A stretch of DNA of 64,000 bases from contig CATZMZ010000004.1 in NCBI GenBank assembly GCA_958421945.1, forward strand, positions 62,001 to 126,000, given 5' to 3'. Below, one piece after another: positions 51,766-59,523 of the stretch. Position numbers and translations under genes: made by a program. The DNA comes from an uncultured Eubacteriales bacterium (GTDB taxonomy: Bacteria; Bacillota; Clostridia; Christensenellales; Borkfalkiaceae). Position 1 is the first letter of the stretch; each line of letters begins with the position of its first letter. The notes beneath the pieces were generated by a model that was not told where the DNA came from, did not search any database, and saw only the letters and a list, made by a program, of their open reading frames with translations.

Positions 51766-52302
51766 ATGAACGGAATCGTTGACTTTTTTTCCGAATACGG
51801 ATTTATTTCTTTAATCGTTACGTTGATTTCGGCGGGCGCGGGGGTTGTTTTCGACCGCTTTTTGCGCGACAAGCTTCCGCGCGGATTTGCGGAGAGCGTT
51901 CCGACGGTGTTTGCGGTCATTTTTGAGATTGCGGCGGATATGCTGTTCGTGGAAAAGGCGTTTCGGTTTAACGCGGGCGCGTTATACGGCGGCTTAATCT
52001 GCGGCTCGCTCGCTACGGCTTTAACCGCTTTTTGCGGCAAGCTGTTTGCAGGCAAAATAACCGCAGACGACGTTTGCTCGCTCGTTTCGGAACTGCTCGA
52101 AGGCTTTATCGAGGGCGAAAACCGCGCGGAAATCGCAAAAAGCATCGTTGACGCCGCCAAACGTTGCGACGAAAACGGGCTTATCGAAGCGATTACGCGT
52201 TTGATTTCCGATAATTGCGCGGTAAACGCGGAGGACGGCGAGCTTAAAGAGCTTACCGCAAGCATAGTGCTGTTATTGCAAAAATACGTTAAAAAGAAAT
52301 AA
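51766..52302 (+). CDS. Membrane protein of unknown function between sigK and gerA
   Basis: I do not recognise a family. The 178-residue product has a hydrophobic N-terminal helix (YGFISLIVTLISAGAGVVF), one or two further helices around residues 42-85 (including AGALYGGLICGSLATALTAF) and a soluble, acidic helical C-terminal half. No signal cleavage site or catalytic motif is seen. The start is ATG 51766 with GGAAGG seven bases before it; a longer frame to 51727 lacks such a site. A terminator follows directly, so it is transcribed apart from gerA. Its place between sigK and gerA suggests a sporulation-linked role, but that is guilt by association. Confidence 0.6.
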   Translation: MNGIVDFFSEYGFISLIVTLISAGAGVVFDRFLRDKLPRGFAESVPTVFAVIFEIAADMLFVEKAFRFNAGALYGGLICGSLATALTAFCGKLFAGKITADDVCSLVSELLEGFIEGENRAEIAKSIVDAAKRCDENGLIEAITRLISDNCAVNAEDGELKELTASIVLLLQKYVKKK

Positions 52303-52308
52303 GCGCGC

Positions 52309-52346
52309 GGGCGGAGGGGCATTTTCCCCTCCGCCCCGTTTTTTTT
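52309..52346 (+). terminator. Intrinsic terminator before gerAA
   Basis: GGGCGGAGGGG and CCCCTCCGCCC form an 11-bp stem around six bases, followed after CG by eight T residues. It isolates gerAA from the upstream gene. Confidence 0.92.
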
Positions 52347-52370
52347 GCGGATTAGTCCGCCCGCTTTCAG

Positions 52371-52399
52371 GTATATTTTTTTATATTACCCCCATACTA
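52371..52399 (+). promoter_or_regulatory. Forespore-type (SigG/SigF) promoter of gerAA
   Basis: GTATA (52371-52375) and CATACTA (52393-52399) are 17 bases apart and fit the SigG consensus (GMATR, 17-18 bases, CATNMTA) with one difference in the -35. The -10 ends only five bases before the gerAA ATG, so the transcript would begin at or near the start codon. gerA operons are SigG-controlled in Bacillus, which supports this. Confidence 0.6.
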
Positions 52400-52404
52400 C
52401 GCTT

Positions 52405-53847
52405 ATGAATTTAACCGATAGTCTGCAAAAAAACATTAAAACACTTAAAGCCGCGCTGAAATCCGATGACGTGTCTTTTATTAACGTAAAAGTCGGCAAA
52501 ACGAACGGTACGGTAATTTTCGTGAACGATTTGGTTGACAAAGTCGCGCTGGGCAAGCTGGTTATAGCCCCTCTGTCGGACTTTAACGGCGAAGTAACCG
52601 AGCAATCTCTTTCAGACCTGCTGTTATGCCCCGACAAAAAAATCGAAAAGGACGTTACCGCCGTCGCCGAAGCGGTTTCCGCAGGCAAAGCCGTGCTTAT
52701 CGCCGACGGAATAACCGCGGGTTTTTCGCTCGGTTTTACCAAATATGAAAAGCGTTCTATCGCAGAGCCGCCTACGTCCACCGTAATTAAAGGTCCGAGA
52801 GAGGGATTTGTGGAAAGTCTGCCCGTAAACGTAAGTTTAATCCGCAGAAAACTTAAAACGCCCGCCCTCCGCGTGGTGCAATTAACCGCGGGTAAATATT
52901 CGAGAACGCCCGTTTCGCTCGTATACGTCGACGGAATCGTCGACCCTGAACTTGTCGGAAAAATCAAGAATAAAATTAACGGGATAAATATTGACGCGAT
53001 TTTAGATTCGTCGTACGTCGCGAAATATCTCGGCGGACACAAAACCTCGCTTTTTAAGCAGGTCGGCAACACCGAAAAGCCCGACGTTCTCGCATCGAGA
53101 ATTTTAGAAGGCAGGGTCGGGATTTTAGTGGACGGCTCGCCCATCGCGCTGACCGTGCCTTATCTTTTAATCGAAGATTTCCAAAGCCCCGGGGATTATT
53201 ACAGCTCGTCGTACAGCGCGACGCTTGCGCGGATAATCCGCTTTTTCGCAGTGGGAATTTCCATACTGTTGCCCGCGTTTTTCGTTTCCGCGGAGCTTTT
53301 TCACTTGCAACTTATTCCGCTTGCGTTTTTGCTTACTATCGTAAACAGTATTAAAGGCATACCCCTTTCGCCCTCGTACGAAATGTTTTTTACTCTGTTG
53401 ATTTTTGAAATTTTAAACGAAGCGAGCGTTCGAATGCCCAAATACGTGGGCATGGTGGTGTCGATTGTCGGCGGATTAGTACTCGGCGAAACGGCGGTTA
53501 AGGCAGGAATTATCTCCGCGCCCGCGCTTATGATTATCGCGCTGTCGGGAATTTGTCTTTACACCGTGCCGGAACTCGAACAGTCATTTTCGGTAATAAG
53601 ACTGCTGTTTTTGATCATAGGCGGCTCGGTGGGCGGCTACGGACTGATACTTTTATCGGGAGCGTTCGTCATTTACCTGACTTCGTTTGAAAACTTCGAC
53701 ACGCCCCTTACCGCGCCGTTTTCTCCGCTTATCCTTAAAGACTTGAAAGACGGCGTTTACAAGGGGTTTTTCGCGGAGCAGCAGCTGCGTCCGCTGTCGC
53801 TTAAAAACTTTGACAAGGTCAGAATCAAAAAGGAGAAAAAACAGTGA
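52405..53847 (+). CDS. gerAA: Spore germination protein GerAA-type receptor subunit
   Basis: GerA-type receptors in the spore inner membrane sense nutrients and start germination. This 480-residue A subunit has the soluble N-terminal half (residues 1-260) with VAEAVSAGKAVLIADG, EPPTSTVIKGPREGFVESLPVN, DPELVGKIKNKINGINID and GRVGILVDGSPIALTVPYLLIEDFQSPGDYY, and a C-terminal half with about five or six membrane helices. ATG 52405 has no Shine-Dalgarno box. The longer frame starts with TTG inside the terminator T-run region, so 52405 is preferred. The GTGA overlap with gerAB shows an operon. Confidence 0.92.
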   Translation: MNLTDSLQKNIKTLKAALKSDDVSFINVKVGKTNGTVIFVNDLVDKVALGKLVIAPLSDFNGEVTEQSLSDLLLCPDKKIEKDVTAVAEAVSAGKAVLIADGITAGFSLGFTKYEKRSIAEPPTSTVIKGPREGFVESLPVNVSLIRRKLKTPALRVVQLTAGKYSRTPVSLVYVDGIVDPELVGKIKNKINGINIDAILDSSYVAKYLGGHKTSLFKQVGNTEKPDVLASRILEGRVGILVDGSPIALTVPYLLIEDFQSPGDYYSSSYSATLARIIRFFAVGISILLPAFFVSAELFHLQLIPLAFLLTIVNSIKGIPLSPSYEMFFTLLIFEILNEASVRMPKYVGMVVSIVGGLVLGETAVKAGIISAPALMIIALSGICLYTVPELEQSFSVIRLLFLIIGGSVGGYGLILLSGAFVIYLTSFENFDTPLTAPFSPLILKDLKDGVYKGFFAEQQLRPLSLKNFDKVRIKKEKKQ

Positions 53848-54944
53848 ACGCATTATCGCAAAAACCGCTTAAAACGCGACAAATTTGTTTGTTTTTTATA
53901 ACCTTTACGCCTGTGCTGAAATTTTTTATGATGCCGAGCGTGGTTGCCGCCGAAGCAGGCAGGGACGAATGGCTGTGCTGCATCATCAACGTTTTTCTCG
54001 ACTTTTTAACGCTCGCCGCGCTCGTCTTTTCTTGCAAAAGCCTTGAAACGGATTTTTTCGGGCTGTGCGAAAACGCGTTCGGGAAAACCGTGGCAAAGGT
54101 CGTTTATCTTTTTTACGCGCTTTATTTTTTAACGAAAGCTTACCTGCCCATAACCGAACAGCGCGATTACGTGGAACTTACCCTTTACAATACCCTGCCG
54201 TCGGTTATGGATTTTATGCCGTTTATGCTTCTCGCCTATTATTTTGCGCATAAAAAACTACGCATTATCGGCAGAATTTCCGATTTGTTCTGGCTGTTTG
54301 CGCTGTTTGCATACGTTCTTATGTTTGCGCTTGCGATATCCAACACTAATCTCGAAGCTCTTTTGCCGTTCGCCAAAACCCCCGCCAAAAAAATCGCGAA
54401 AGGCTCTTTTTTGTCGCTTAACTGGTACGGCGACGCCGCGTATTTTCTCTTTTTCGTCGGCAATTACAAACATGGCAAGGGCGATACGGCAAAAATTCTT
54501 TTGTCCTATCTCCTTTCGGCAGCGTTCGTTCTCGTTTTTGTGGTTATTTTTTACGGGACGTTTTCTTCAATAGCGTTTCGGCAGCGTTACGCGCTTACGG
54601 AAATGTCAAAATATTCCACGATAATAAACAATATCGGCAGATTCGATTATTTTGCGATATTTATACTGCTTATGCTATGCGTGTTTTCATCCGCGCTGCC
54701 GCTGTATTTCGCGTCCAAGCTTCTTTGCCGCGTGTTTAACGTCAAAAAAAAGTGGATTTTATACACCGCGCTTTTTGCCGCGTACGCCGCGTTTTTGCTT
54801 ATTTTTAATGAATATAACGCTTCTGCGGAGGCGTTTATGATGAATTACGGAGGCTACGCGTTTTTACTATTCGGAAACGTCGCTCCGCTTTTAATCGCTT
54901 TCATGGCTTTAAGATTCAGAAAAACGGGAGGTGAAAAAGCGTGA
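53844..54944 (+). CDS. gerAB: Spore germination protein GerAB-type permease
   Basis: The B subunit of germinant receptors is an amino acid permease-like protein (APC superfamily) and is thought to bind the germinant. The 366-residue product has about ten hydrophobic helices, starting with RQICLFFITFTPVLKFFMMP and ending LLFGNVAPLLIAFMALRF. The start is GTG 53844 with AAGGAG upstream, overlapping gerAA by four bases. The germinant cannot be predicted from sequence. Confidence 0.9.
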   Translation: MNALSQKPLKTRQICLFFITFTPVLKFFMMPSVVAAEAGRDEWLCCIINVFLDFLTLAALVFSCKSLETDFFGLCENAFGKTVAKVVYLFYALYFLTKAYLPITEQRDYVELTLYNTLPSVMDFMPFMLLAYYFAHKKLRIIGRISDLFWLFALFAYVLMFALAISNTNLEALLPFAKTPAKKIAKGSFLSLNWYGDAAYFLFFVGNYKHGKGDTAKILLSYLLSAAFVLVFVVIFYGTFSSIAFRQRYALTEMSKYSTIINNIGRFDYFAIFILLMLCVFSSALPLYFASKLLCRVFNVKKKWILYTALFAAYAAFLLIFNEYNASAEAFMMNYGGYAFLLFGNVAPLLIAFMALRFRKTGGEKA

Positions 54945-56176
54945 AATATTTAAGGACTAAATGCATAATAGCCGCCTTGTTTTTAGTTTTCGTTTTCTTC
55001 TTTTCTAACGATTTCGGGCTTATCGATATAGAAAAAACCGCGATTATAACCGCTATCGCGATAGACCTTGCGGATGACGAATACGAAGTTACGGCGCAAA
55101 TTGCCGTTCCCGAAGCGACCGACAACAATTCCGAAAACAAAAAAGCGCAAATTTCGGGCAGGGGCGGCACGATAGGTGCGGCGATTAAAAATATCGGCGA
55201 TATCTCCGGTTGGTATCCGAATATGCAGTTTTGCAACGTGCTTATCATCGGAAACGAACTTACCGACGGCAACGTTATAAGGGTGCTGGACTATTTTTCC
55301 AAAACCTTGCGCGTGCAGGATTCCGCGCTCGTTATCACCACCGATAAAAAAGCTAAGGATTTGTTGAACGTTTCTACCCCGCTCGATAATATTTCTTCAT
55401 TCGCATTGCAAAAAATCCTTTTTAAAAATCCCGGATTTGACAACGACGTTGCCGAAACGGATATTAAAACCTTTTGTATGAATTATTATTCGGAAAGTCA
55501 ATCCTCTTATATGCCGCTCGTTAAAATCGAAAAACAGGATACTAAAACTTCCCCCGATTCGGGAAGTTCGGGCGGAGGAAACGGCGGCGGTGCGAGCGGA
55601 GGTTCGGGCGGAGGTTCGGGAAATTCGGGAACGGGCGGATTTAATTCCGACGGCAACTCGCTTTTCGTGGCGACGACGACCGCGCTGTTTTATAAAGGGG
55701 TTAAGGTTGGAGAACTGAACGAGAACGAAACGCTGGCGTTCGACGCGCTTACCAAGAATTTTCGCGGAACGACCGTAGAACTTAACGACGTATACGTCGG
55801 CGGCGAAACGCGCAACTTTTTGATTACGGTTTTCAGATGCACGCCCAAAGTGAAACTTAAAGCCACCGCGGAGGAATTAAAACTTACCGTCGATCTGAGC
55901 GTTTACTGTAAAATCGTCGACCAGAACGCCGAGCGTTCCGATTTAACCTATTCTAAAAACGTGCCTTTGCCCGAAGCCGTGAAAGAAAAAGCGGACGAGT
56001 TTTTTATAAACAATCTTAACGCGCTGATTGAAAAAGAAAAGCAGACGAAATGCGATTTTCTGTTTTTAAAGCGAAAGCTTTATCAATACAATTACCCCTT
56101 TTACGCGCAGTATAAAGACAACCTTTTATCCGTGTTAAAAACCGAAATAAACGTTTCGGTAACGGGTCAGAAATAG
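54941..56176 (+). CDS. gerAC: Ger(x)C-family germination protein without lipobox
   Basis: The C subunit of germinant receptors is normally a lipoprotein. This 411-residue product starts with a membrane-type N-terminus (CIIAALFLVFVFFFS) and continues SNDFGLIDIEKTAIITAIAIDLADDEYEV, which aligns with the usual CWD-type mature start, but the lipid-attachment cysteine is replaced and the only early cysteine (residue 8) precedes the hydrophobic core. About residues 207-237 form a Gly/Ser linker (GSSGGGNGGG and similar). The C-terminal domain (LTVDLSVYCKI to KTEINVSV) is normal. GTG start, four-base overlap with gerAB. Confidence 0.88.
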   Translation: MKYLRTKCIIAALFLVFVFFFSNDFGLIDIEKTAIITAIAIDLADDEYEVTAQIAVPEATDNNSENKKAQISGRGGTIGAAIKNIGDISGWYPNMQFCNVLIIGNELTDGNVIRVLDYFSKTLRVQDSALVITTDKKAKDLLNVSTPLDNISSFALQKILFKNPGFDNDVAETDIKTFCMNYYSESQSSYMPLVKIEKQDTKTSPDSGSSGGGNGGGASGGSGGGSGNSGTGGFNSDGNSLFVATTTALFYKGVKVGELNENETLAFDALTKNFRGTTVELNDVYVGGETRNFLITVFRCTPKVKLKATAEELKLTVDLSVYCKIVDQNAERSDLTYSKNVPLPEAVKEKADEFFINNLNALIEKEKQTKCDFLFLKRKLYQYNYPFYAQYKDNLLSVLKTEINVSVTGQK

Positions 56177-56227
56177 GCGCTTTTAATAAACAAAACGGCT
56201 AAACTTAATTGAAAAATGCCGACAGAC

Positions 56228-56269
56228 AAAACGCCCGCGGTCGAATTCGACCGCGGGCGGAGCGTTTTT
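56228..56269. terminator. Bidirectional terminator between gerAC and korC
   Basis: A perfect palindrome CGCCCGCGGTCGAA and its complement (56232-56259) sits inside an outer AAAACG/CGTTTT pair. T-runs lie on both sides, so it serves both converging transcription units. Confidence 0.83.
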
Positions 56270-56279
56270 ACTGAAAACT

Positions 56280-56807
56280 TTACAGATTAAAGCCGATATT
56301 GATTGCGTTAAGGTTTTTATCGTACAATTCGGGGTGTTTTGCGGAAACGACCTTTTTTAAGGCTTCCTTGACGGAATCGGTGTTATAACCCGTTTCTTTA
56401 AGGATTTTACCCATGATAATCATATTCGCAAGAGTAGGAGTGCCTGCGTCGGCGGCAAGCCTCGTCGCGGGGATATAAAACACGTTTACGTCGTCGCGTT
56501 CCGCTTTTCTCTCTATCAGCGTGGAATCTATAAATATTTTTGCGCCTTTCGCCGCCGCTTTTTCGAATTTATCGAAGGAAGGCAGGTTCATACATACCAA
56601 AATATCGGGGTTGGAAACGATGGGCGAGCCGACAGCTTCGTCGCTGATTATCACGCTGCAATTAGCCGTGCCGCCGCGCATTTCCGGACCGTAAGACGGA
56701 AGCCAGCTGACCTGCTTGCCGCACATTAATCCGTTATACGCGAGGAATTTCCCGGCGAACAATACGCCCTGTCCGCCGAAACCCGTTATAAGAATCTGGT
56801 CGGTCAT
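56280..56807 (-). CDS. korC: 2-oxoacid:ferredoxin oxidoreductase, gamma subunit
   Basis: The gamma subunit of a thiamine-diphosphate enzyme that interconverts 2-oxoacids plus CoA with acyl-CoA, CO2 and reduced ferredoxin. The 175-residue product has ILITGFGGQGVLFAGKFLAYNG, typical of this subunit, SYGPEMRGGTANCSVIISD, and NMIIMGKIL. It is the last gene of korD-korA-korB-korC, two bases after korB. Substrate cannot be fixed from this subunit; ilvE upstream favours branched-chain 2-oxoacids. Confidence 0.93.
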   Translation of the reverse strand: MTDQILITGFGGQGVLFAGKFLAYNGLMCGKQVSWLPSYGPEMRGGTANCSVIISDEAVGSPIVSNPDILVCMNLPSFDKFEKAAAKGAKIFIDSTLIERKAERDDVNVFYIPATRLAADAGTPTLANMIIMGKILKETGYNTDSVKEALKKVVSAKHPELYDKNLNAINIGFNL

Positions 56808-56808
56808 T

Positions 56809-57555
56809 TTACTTTACCTCCTTGTCCTTGTCTTTATAAACGCCGAGCGGATAATACGGAATCATTTTTTCGTCTATCCATTTAAGCGCGTCTACCGGCG
56901 TCATACCCCAGTTAGTCGGGCAGGACGAAATAACCTCGATAAGAGAAAAGCCCTTGCCGTTAATCTGATTTTCAAACGCGTGTTTTACGGCTTTTTTCGC
57001 CGCGAGAACGTTTTTGACGTTGTTCACCGCAACGCGTTCTATGTAATAAGGCGCGTCGAGCGCGGATAAAAGCTCCGCAACCCTGATGGGATAACCGACG
57101 GTTTTGACGTCCCTGCCGTAAGGCGAGGTCTGCGTAACCTGTCCGGGAAGAGAGGTCGGCGCCATCTGCCCGCCCGTCATACCGTAAATAGCGTTATTAA
57201 CGAAAATAACGGTGATATTTTCGTTACGGGTAGCGGCGTGTATCGTTTCAGCCATACCTATGGAAGCAAGGTCGCCGTCCCCCTGATAGGTGAACACGAC
57301 GTTATCGGGCAAAGCGCGTTTAATACCGGTCGCGACCGCAGGCGCTCTGCCGTGAGCCGCTTCCACCATATCGCACGTAAAATAATCGTAAGCCATAACC
57401 GAACAGCCGACCGGCGCGACGCCTATGGTTTTGCCGTCGATTTTAAGTTCGTCTATCGCTTCCGCGACTAATCTGTGAATAATACCGTGAGTGCACCCCG
57501 GACAATAATGCAAAGGCGCGTCCGTAAGAGCCTTGGGTTTTTGGAAAACTATCAT
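56809..57555 (-). CDS. korB: 2-oxoacid:ferredoxin oxidoreductase, beta subunit
   Basis: The beta subunit binds thiamine diphosphate. The 248-residue product begins with the cysteine motif HYCPGCTHGIIHRLV, has the ThDP motif YQGDGDLASIGMAETIHAATRNENITVIFVNN and GMTGGQMAPTSLPGQVT. Of the usual cluster-binding cysteines, those of CPGC and a later CPTNWG are visible. No additional 4Fe-4S domain is fused; the ferredoxin subunit is separate (korD). The ATG overlaps the korA stop by one base. Confidence 0.94.
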   Translation of the reverse strand: MIVFQKPKALTDAPLHYCPGCTHGIIHRLVAEAIDELKIDGKTIGVAPVGCSVMAYDYFTCDMVEAAHGRAPAVATGIKRALPDNVVFTYQGDGDLASIGMAETIHAATRNENITVIFVNNAIYGMTGGQMAPTSLPGQVTQTSPYGRDVKTVGYPIRVAELLSALDAPYYIERVAVNNVKNVLAAKKAVKHAFENQINGKGFSLIEVISSCPTNWGMTPVDALKWIDEKMIPYYPLGVYKDKDKEVK

Positions 57556-58616
57556 TATTCTTTACCTCCTGCCGCTTTTTCGATGCAATCCAGCACTTGC
57601 TGCGGCGTGGGAATCATACCGCCCGTGCGGTTGCACAAATATACGGGGCGCGAACAGCGGATCGCAAGCTCCACGTCCTCTACCATCTGCCCCATAGAAA
57701 GCTCTACCGAAATAAACGCTTTTGCCTTTTCGGCGGCTTTAAGAAGCGAGTTTTTGGGGAACGGCCACAGCGTAACGGGTCTTATCAAGCCCGCCTTTAT
57801 GCCCTTTTCGCGCGCGGCGCGCACCGCGTTTTTGGAAACTCTCGCGGCAATGCCGAACGCAACGACGATAACTTCCGCGTCGTCCGTCATAAACTCCTCG
57901 CATTCCGCTTCCGTTTCCTCGATTTTTTTGTATTTTTCAAACCGCTCGAAGTTAGTTTTTTCAAGCTGTTCGGGGTTAAGGTAAAGGGAATTTATTATAT
58001 TATGTTTTCTTTCGCCGTTAGTCCCCGTAACCGCCCACGACTTGTCCGTTTTAACGGGAACGGGCTTCGGCAACGAAACGGGTTCCATCATCTGCCCCAT
58101 CGTTCCGTCGGCAAGCAGCATAACGGGCATACGGTATTTATCGGCAAGGTCGAACGCCTTAACGGTTAAGTCCGCCATTTCCTGCACGGAAGCGGGTGCT
58201 AACACGATCAGGTGATAATCGCCGTGTCCGCCGCCCTTGGTCGCCTGAAAATAATCCGACTGCGACGGCTGAATTCCGCCAAGTCCCGGACCTCCGCGCT
58301 GAACGTTTACGATAAGTGCAGGCAAGTCCGCGCCGGCAATGTACGAAATGCCTTCCTGCTTTAACGAAATCCCGGGGCTTGACGAGGACGTCATAACGCG
58401 GAAACCCGCGCCCGCAACGCCGTAAACCATATTGATAGCGGAAATTTCGCTTTCAGCCTGCAAAAACGTTCCGCCGATTTTGGGCATACGCTTGGACATA
58501 TACGCGGCGACTTCCGTTTGCGGCGTAATCGGGTATCCGAAATAGTGTCTGCAACCTGCGGCGATAGCGGCTTCGGCTATTGCCTCGTTGCCTTTCATAA
58601 GAACTTTATCGGTCAT
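57555..58616 (-). CDS. korA: 2-oxoacid:ferredoxin oxidoreductase, alpha subunit
   Basis: The alpha subunit forms the pyrimidine side of the ThDP site. The 353-residue product has KGNEAIAEAAIAAGCRHYFGYPITPQTEVAAYM, SSSPGISLKQEGISYIAGADLPALIVNVQRGGPGLGG and PSQSDYFQATKGGGHGDY, all standard in Kor/Vor alpha chains. Length is the shorter form without a fused gamma domain. It is 12 bases after korD. Annotated relatives include 2-oxoglutarate and 2-oxoisovalerate enzymes; the nearby ilvE and T-box synthetase favour the latter. Confidence 0.94.
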   Translation of the reverse strand: MTDKVLMKGNEAIAEAAIAAGCRHYFGYPITPQTEVAAYMSKRMPKIGGTFLQAESEISAINMVYGVAGAGFRVMTSSSSPGISLKQEGISYIAGADLPALIVNVQRGGPGLGGIQPSQSDYFQATKGGGHGDYHLIVLAPASVQEMADLTVKAFDLADKYRMPVMLLADGTMGQMMEPVSLPKPVPVKTDKSWAVTGTNGERKHNIINSLYLNPEQLEKTNFERFEKYKKIEETEAECEEFMTDDAEVIVVAFGIAARVSKNAVRAAREKGIKAGLIRPVTLWPFPKNSLLKAAEKAKAFISVELSMGQMVEDVELAIRCSRPVYLCNRTGGMIPTPQQVLDCIEKAAGGKE

Positions 58617-58628
58617 TTTAACACTCCT

Positions 58629-58835
58629 TTATTTTTCTACGGTAATAACGCAATCGGGACACATAGTCGCGCAAAACGCACAGCCTATGCACGCGGAAGC
58701 GTCGGTAACTCTCGCGGGGGAATGCCCCTTGCGATTGATTTTTTCTTTAGCTATTTCGATGATATGTTTGGGACAGGCGGTAACGCATAAGCCGCAGCCC
58801 TTGCATAAATCCTCGTTAAAAGTAACCTTTGCCAT
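58629..58835 (-). CDS. korD: Ferredoxin-type delta subunit of 2-oxoacid oxidoreductase
   Basis: A 68-residue 2[4Fe-4S] ferredoxin subunit. Two motifs, CKGCGLCVTACPK and CIGCAFCATMCPD, each give CxxCxxCxxxCP, so two clusters pass electrons to or from ferredoxin. It heads the korDABC set and follows the P-loop ATPase gene by two bases. Ribosome binding site AAAGGAG precedes the ATG. Confidence 0.94.
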   Translation of the reverse strand: MAKVTFNEDLCKGCGLCVTACPKHIIEIAKEKINRKGHSPARVTDASACIGCAFCATMCPDCVITVEK

Positions 58836-58836
58836 T

Positions 58837-59523
58837 TTAATCTCCTTTTATCTGAAAATATTTATCCTGAAGTTCGAGCGGGAACGCGTTTTTTAACTCA
58901 CGCGCGACGCGTATTTCCGCGGTGGTCGCGATAACGGGCAAACCCGAAAGTCTTGAGAGCTCTTCCGCAAGCGTAAAGGTCGCTTCCACGTCCTCTTTGT
59001 GCGTCGCTTCCGCTAAGTTAGAATTGTTTACGATAGCCGTAAACGGAATTGCGCAAGCGGCTTCTATTTCGCGCATAACCTCGAACGCGCTTTGCGCGTT
59101 TCTTGTAAGCGGACGGTAGAAATTAGCGACGAAAATCATTTCGTAATCGTTTTCCGCGAGAATATCCGGCGAATATCTGCCGAGCGCGAGCGCACCCCTG
59201 TCGTCGCCGCCGATATCGAGAACCACGTGCGCCGATTTTTCGCCGACCGCGCCGTAAATCTCTTTGGGGAGAGCGGGCAAATCGACGTTGGAATTAGCGT
59301 AAGCGGGGAAAACCGTTTCCACGCCCGCTTGTTCGAGCCGAGCCGCGCTGTCCTTCGTTCGGAAATACGGATTAACTATGTCCAGGTCGACGATTTTGCA
59401 GTTCGCGCCGGTTTCCCTGATTTTAATCGCGTAATTTACGGCAATATTCGTTTTTCCGCTTCCGTAATGCCCCGAAAGCAGGGTTACGCGCTTCACGGGA
59501 ACGGAAAAGCCGTTCAATCGCAT
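58837..59523 (-). CDS. P-loop ATPase of unknown role in the ilvE-kor operon
   Basis: A 228-residue soluble ATPase-like protein. It has Walker A (LLSGHYGSGKTNIAVNYA), a switch-like DLDIVNPYFRTKDSAA and Walker B (VVLDIGGDDRGALALG), giving a SIMIBI/ParA-MinD-like order of motifs without the deviant second lysine that ParA has. It resembles small ATPases annotated near 2-oxoacid oxidoreductase genes in Clostridia; no experimental function is known to me. It overlaps ilvE by ten bases and lies two bases before korD, so it is a firm member of this operon. A metal- or cluster-delivery role is possible but unsupported by motif. Confidence 0.8.
   Translation of the reverse strand: MRLNGFSVPVKRVTLLSGHYGSGKTNIAVNYAIKIRETGANCKIVDLDIVNPYFRTKDSAARLEQAGVETVFPAYANSNVDLPALPKEIYGAVGEKSAHVVLDIGGDDRGALALGRYSPDILAENDYEMIFVANFYRPLTRNAQSAFEVMREIEAACAIPFTAIVNNSNLAEATHKEDVEATFTLAEELSRLSGLPVIATTAEIRVARELKNAFPLELQDKYFQIKGD

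Noticed and set aside
51657..52322. Long minus-strand frame opposite the unknown membrane-protein gene
   Set aside because: Ser/Pro/Ala-rich translation, no ribosome binding site, runs through the terminator. The plus-strand frame has hydrophobic helices and a good start.
52386..53144. 252-codon minus-strand frame inside gerAA
   Set aside because: Ser/Thr/Pro-rich shadow of the GerAA soluble domain with no supporting signals.
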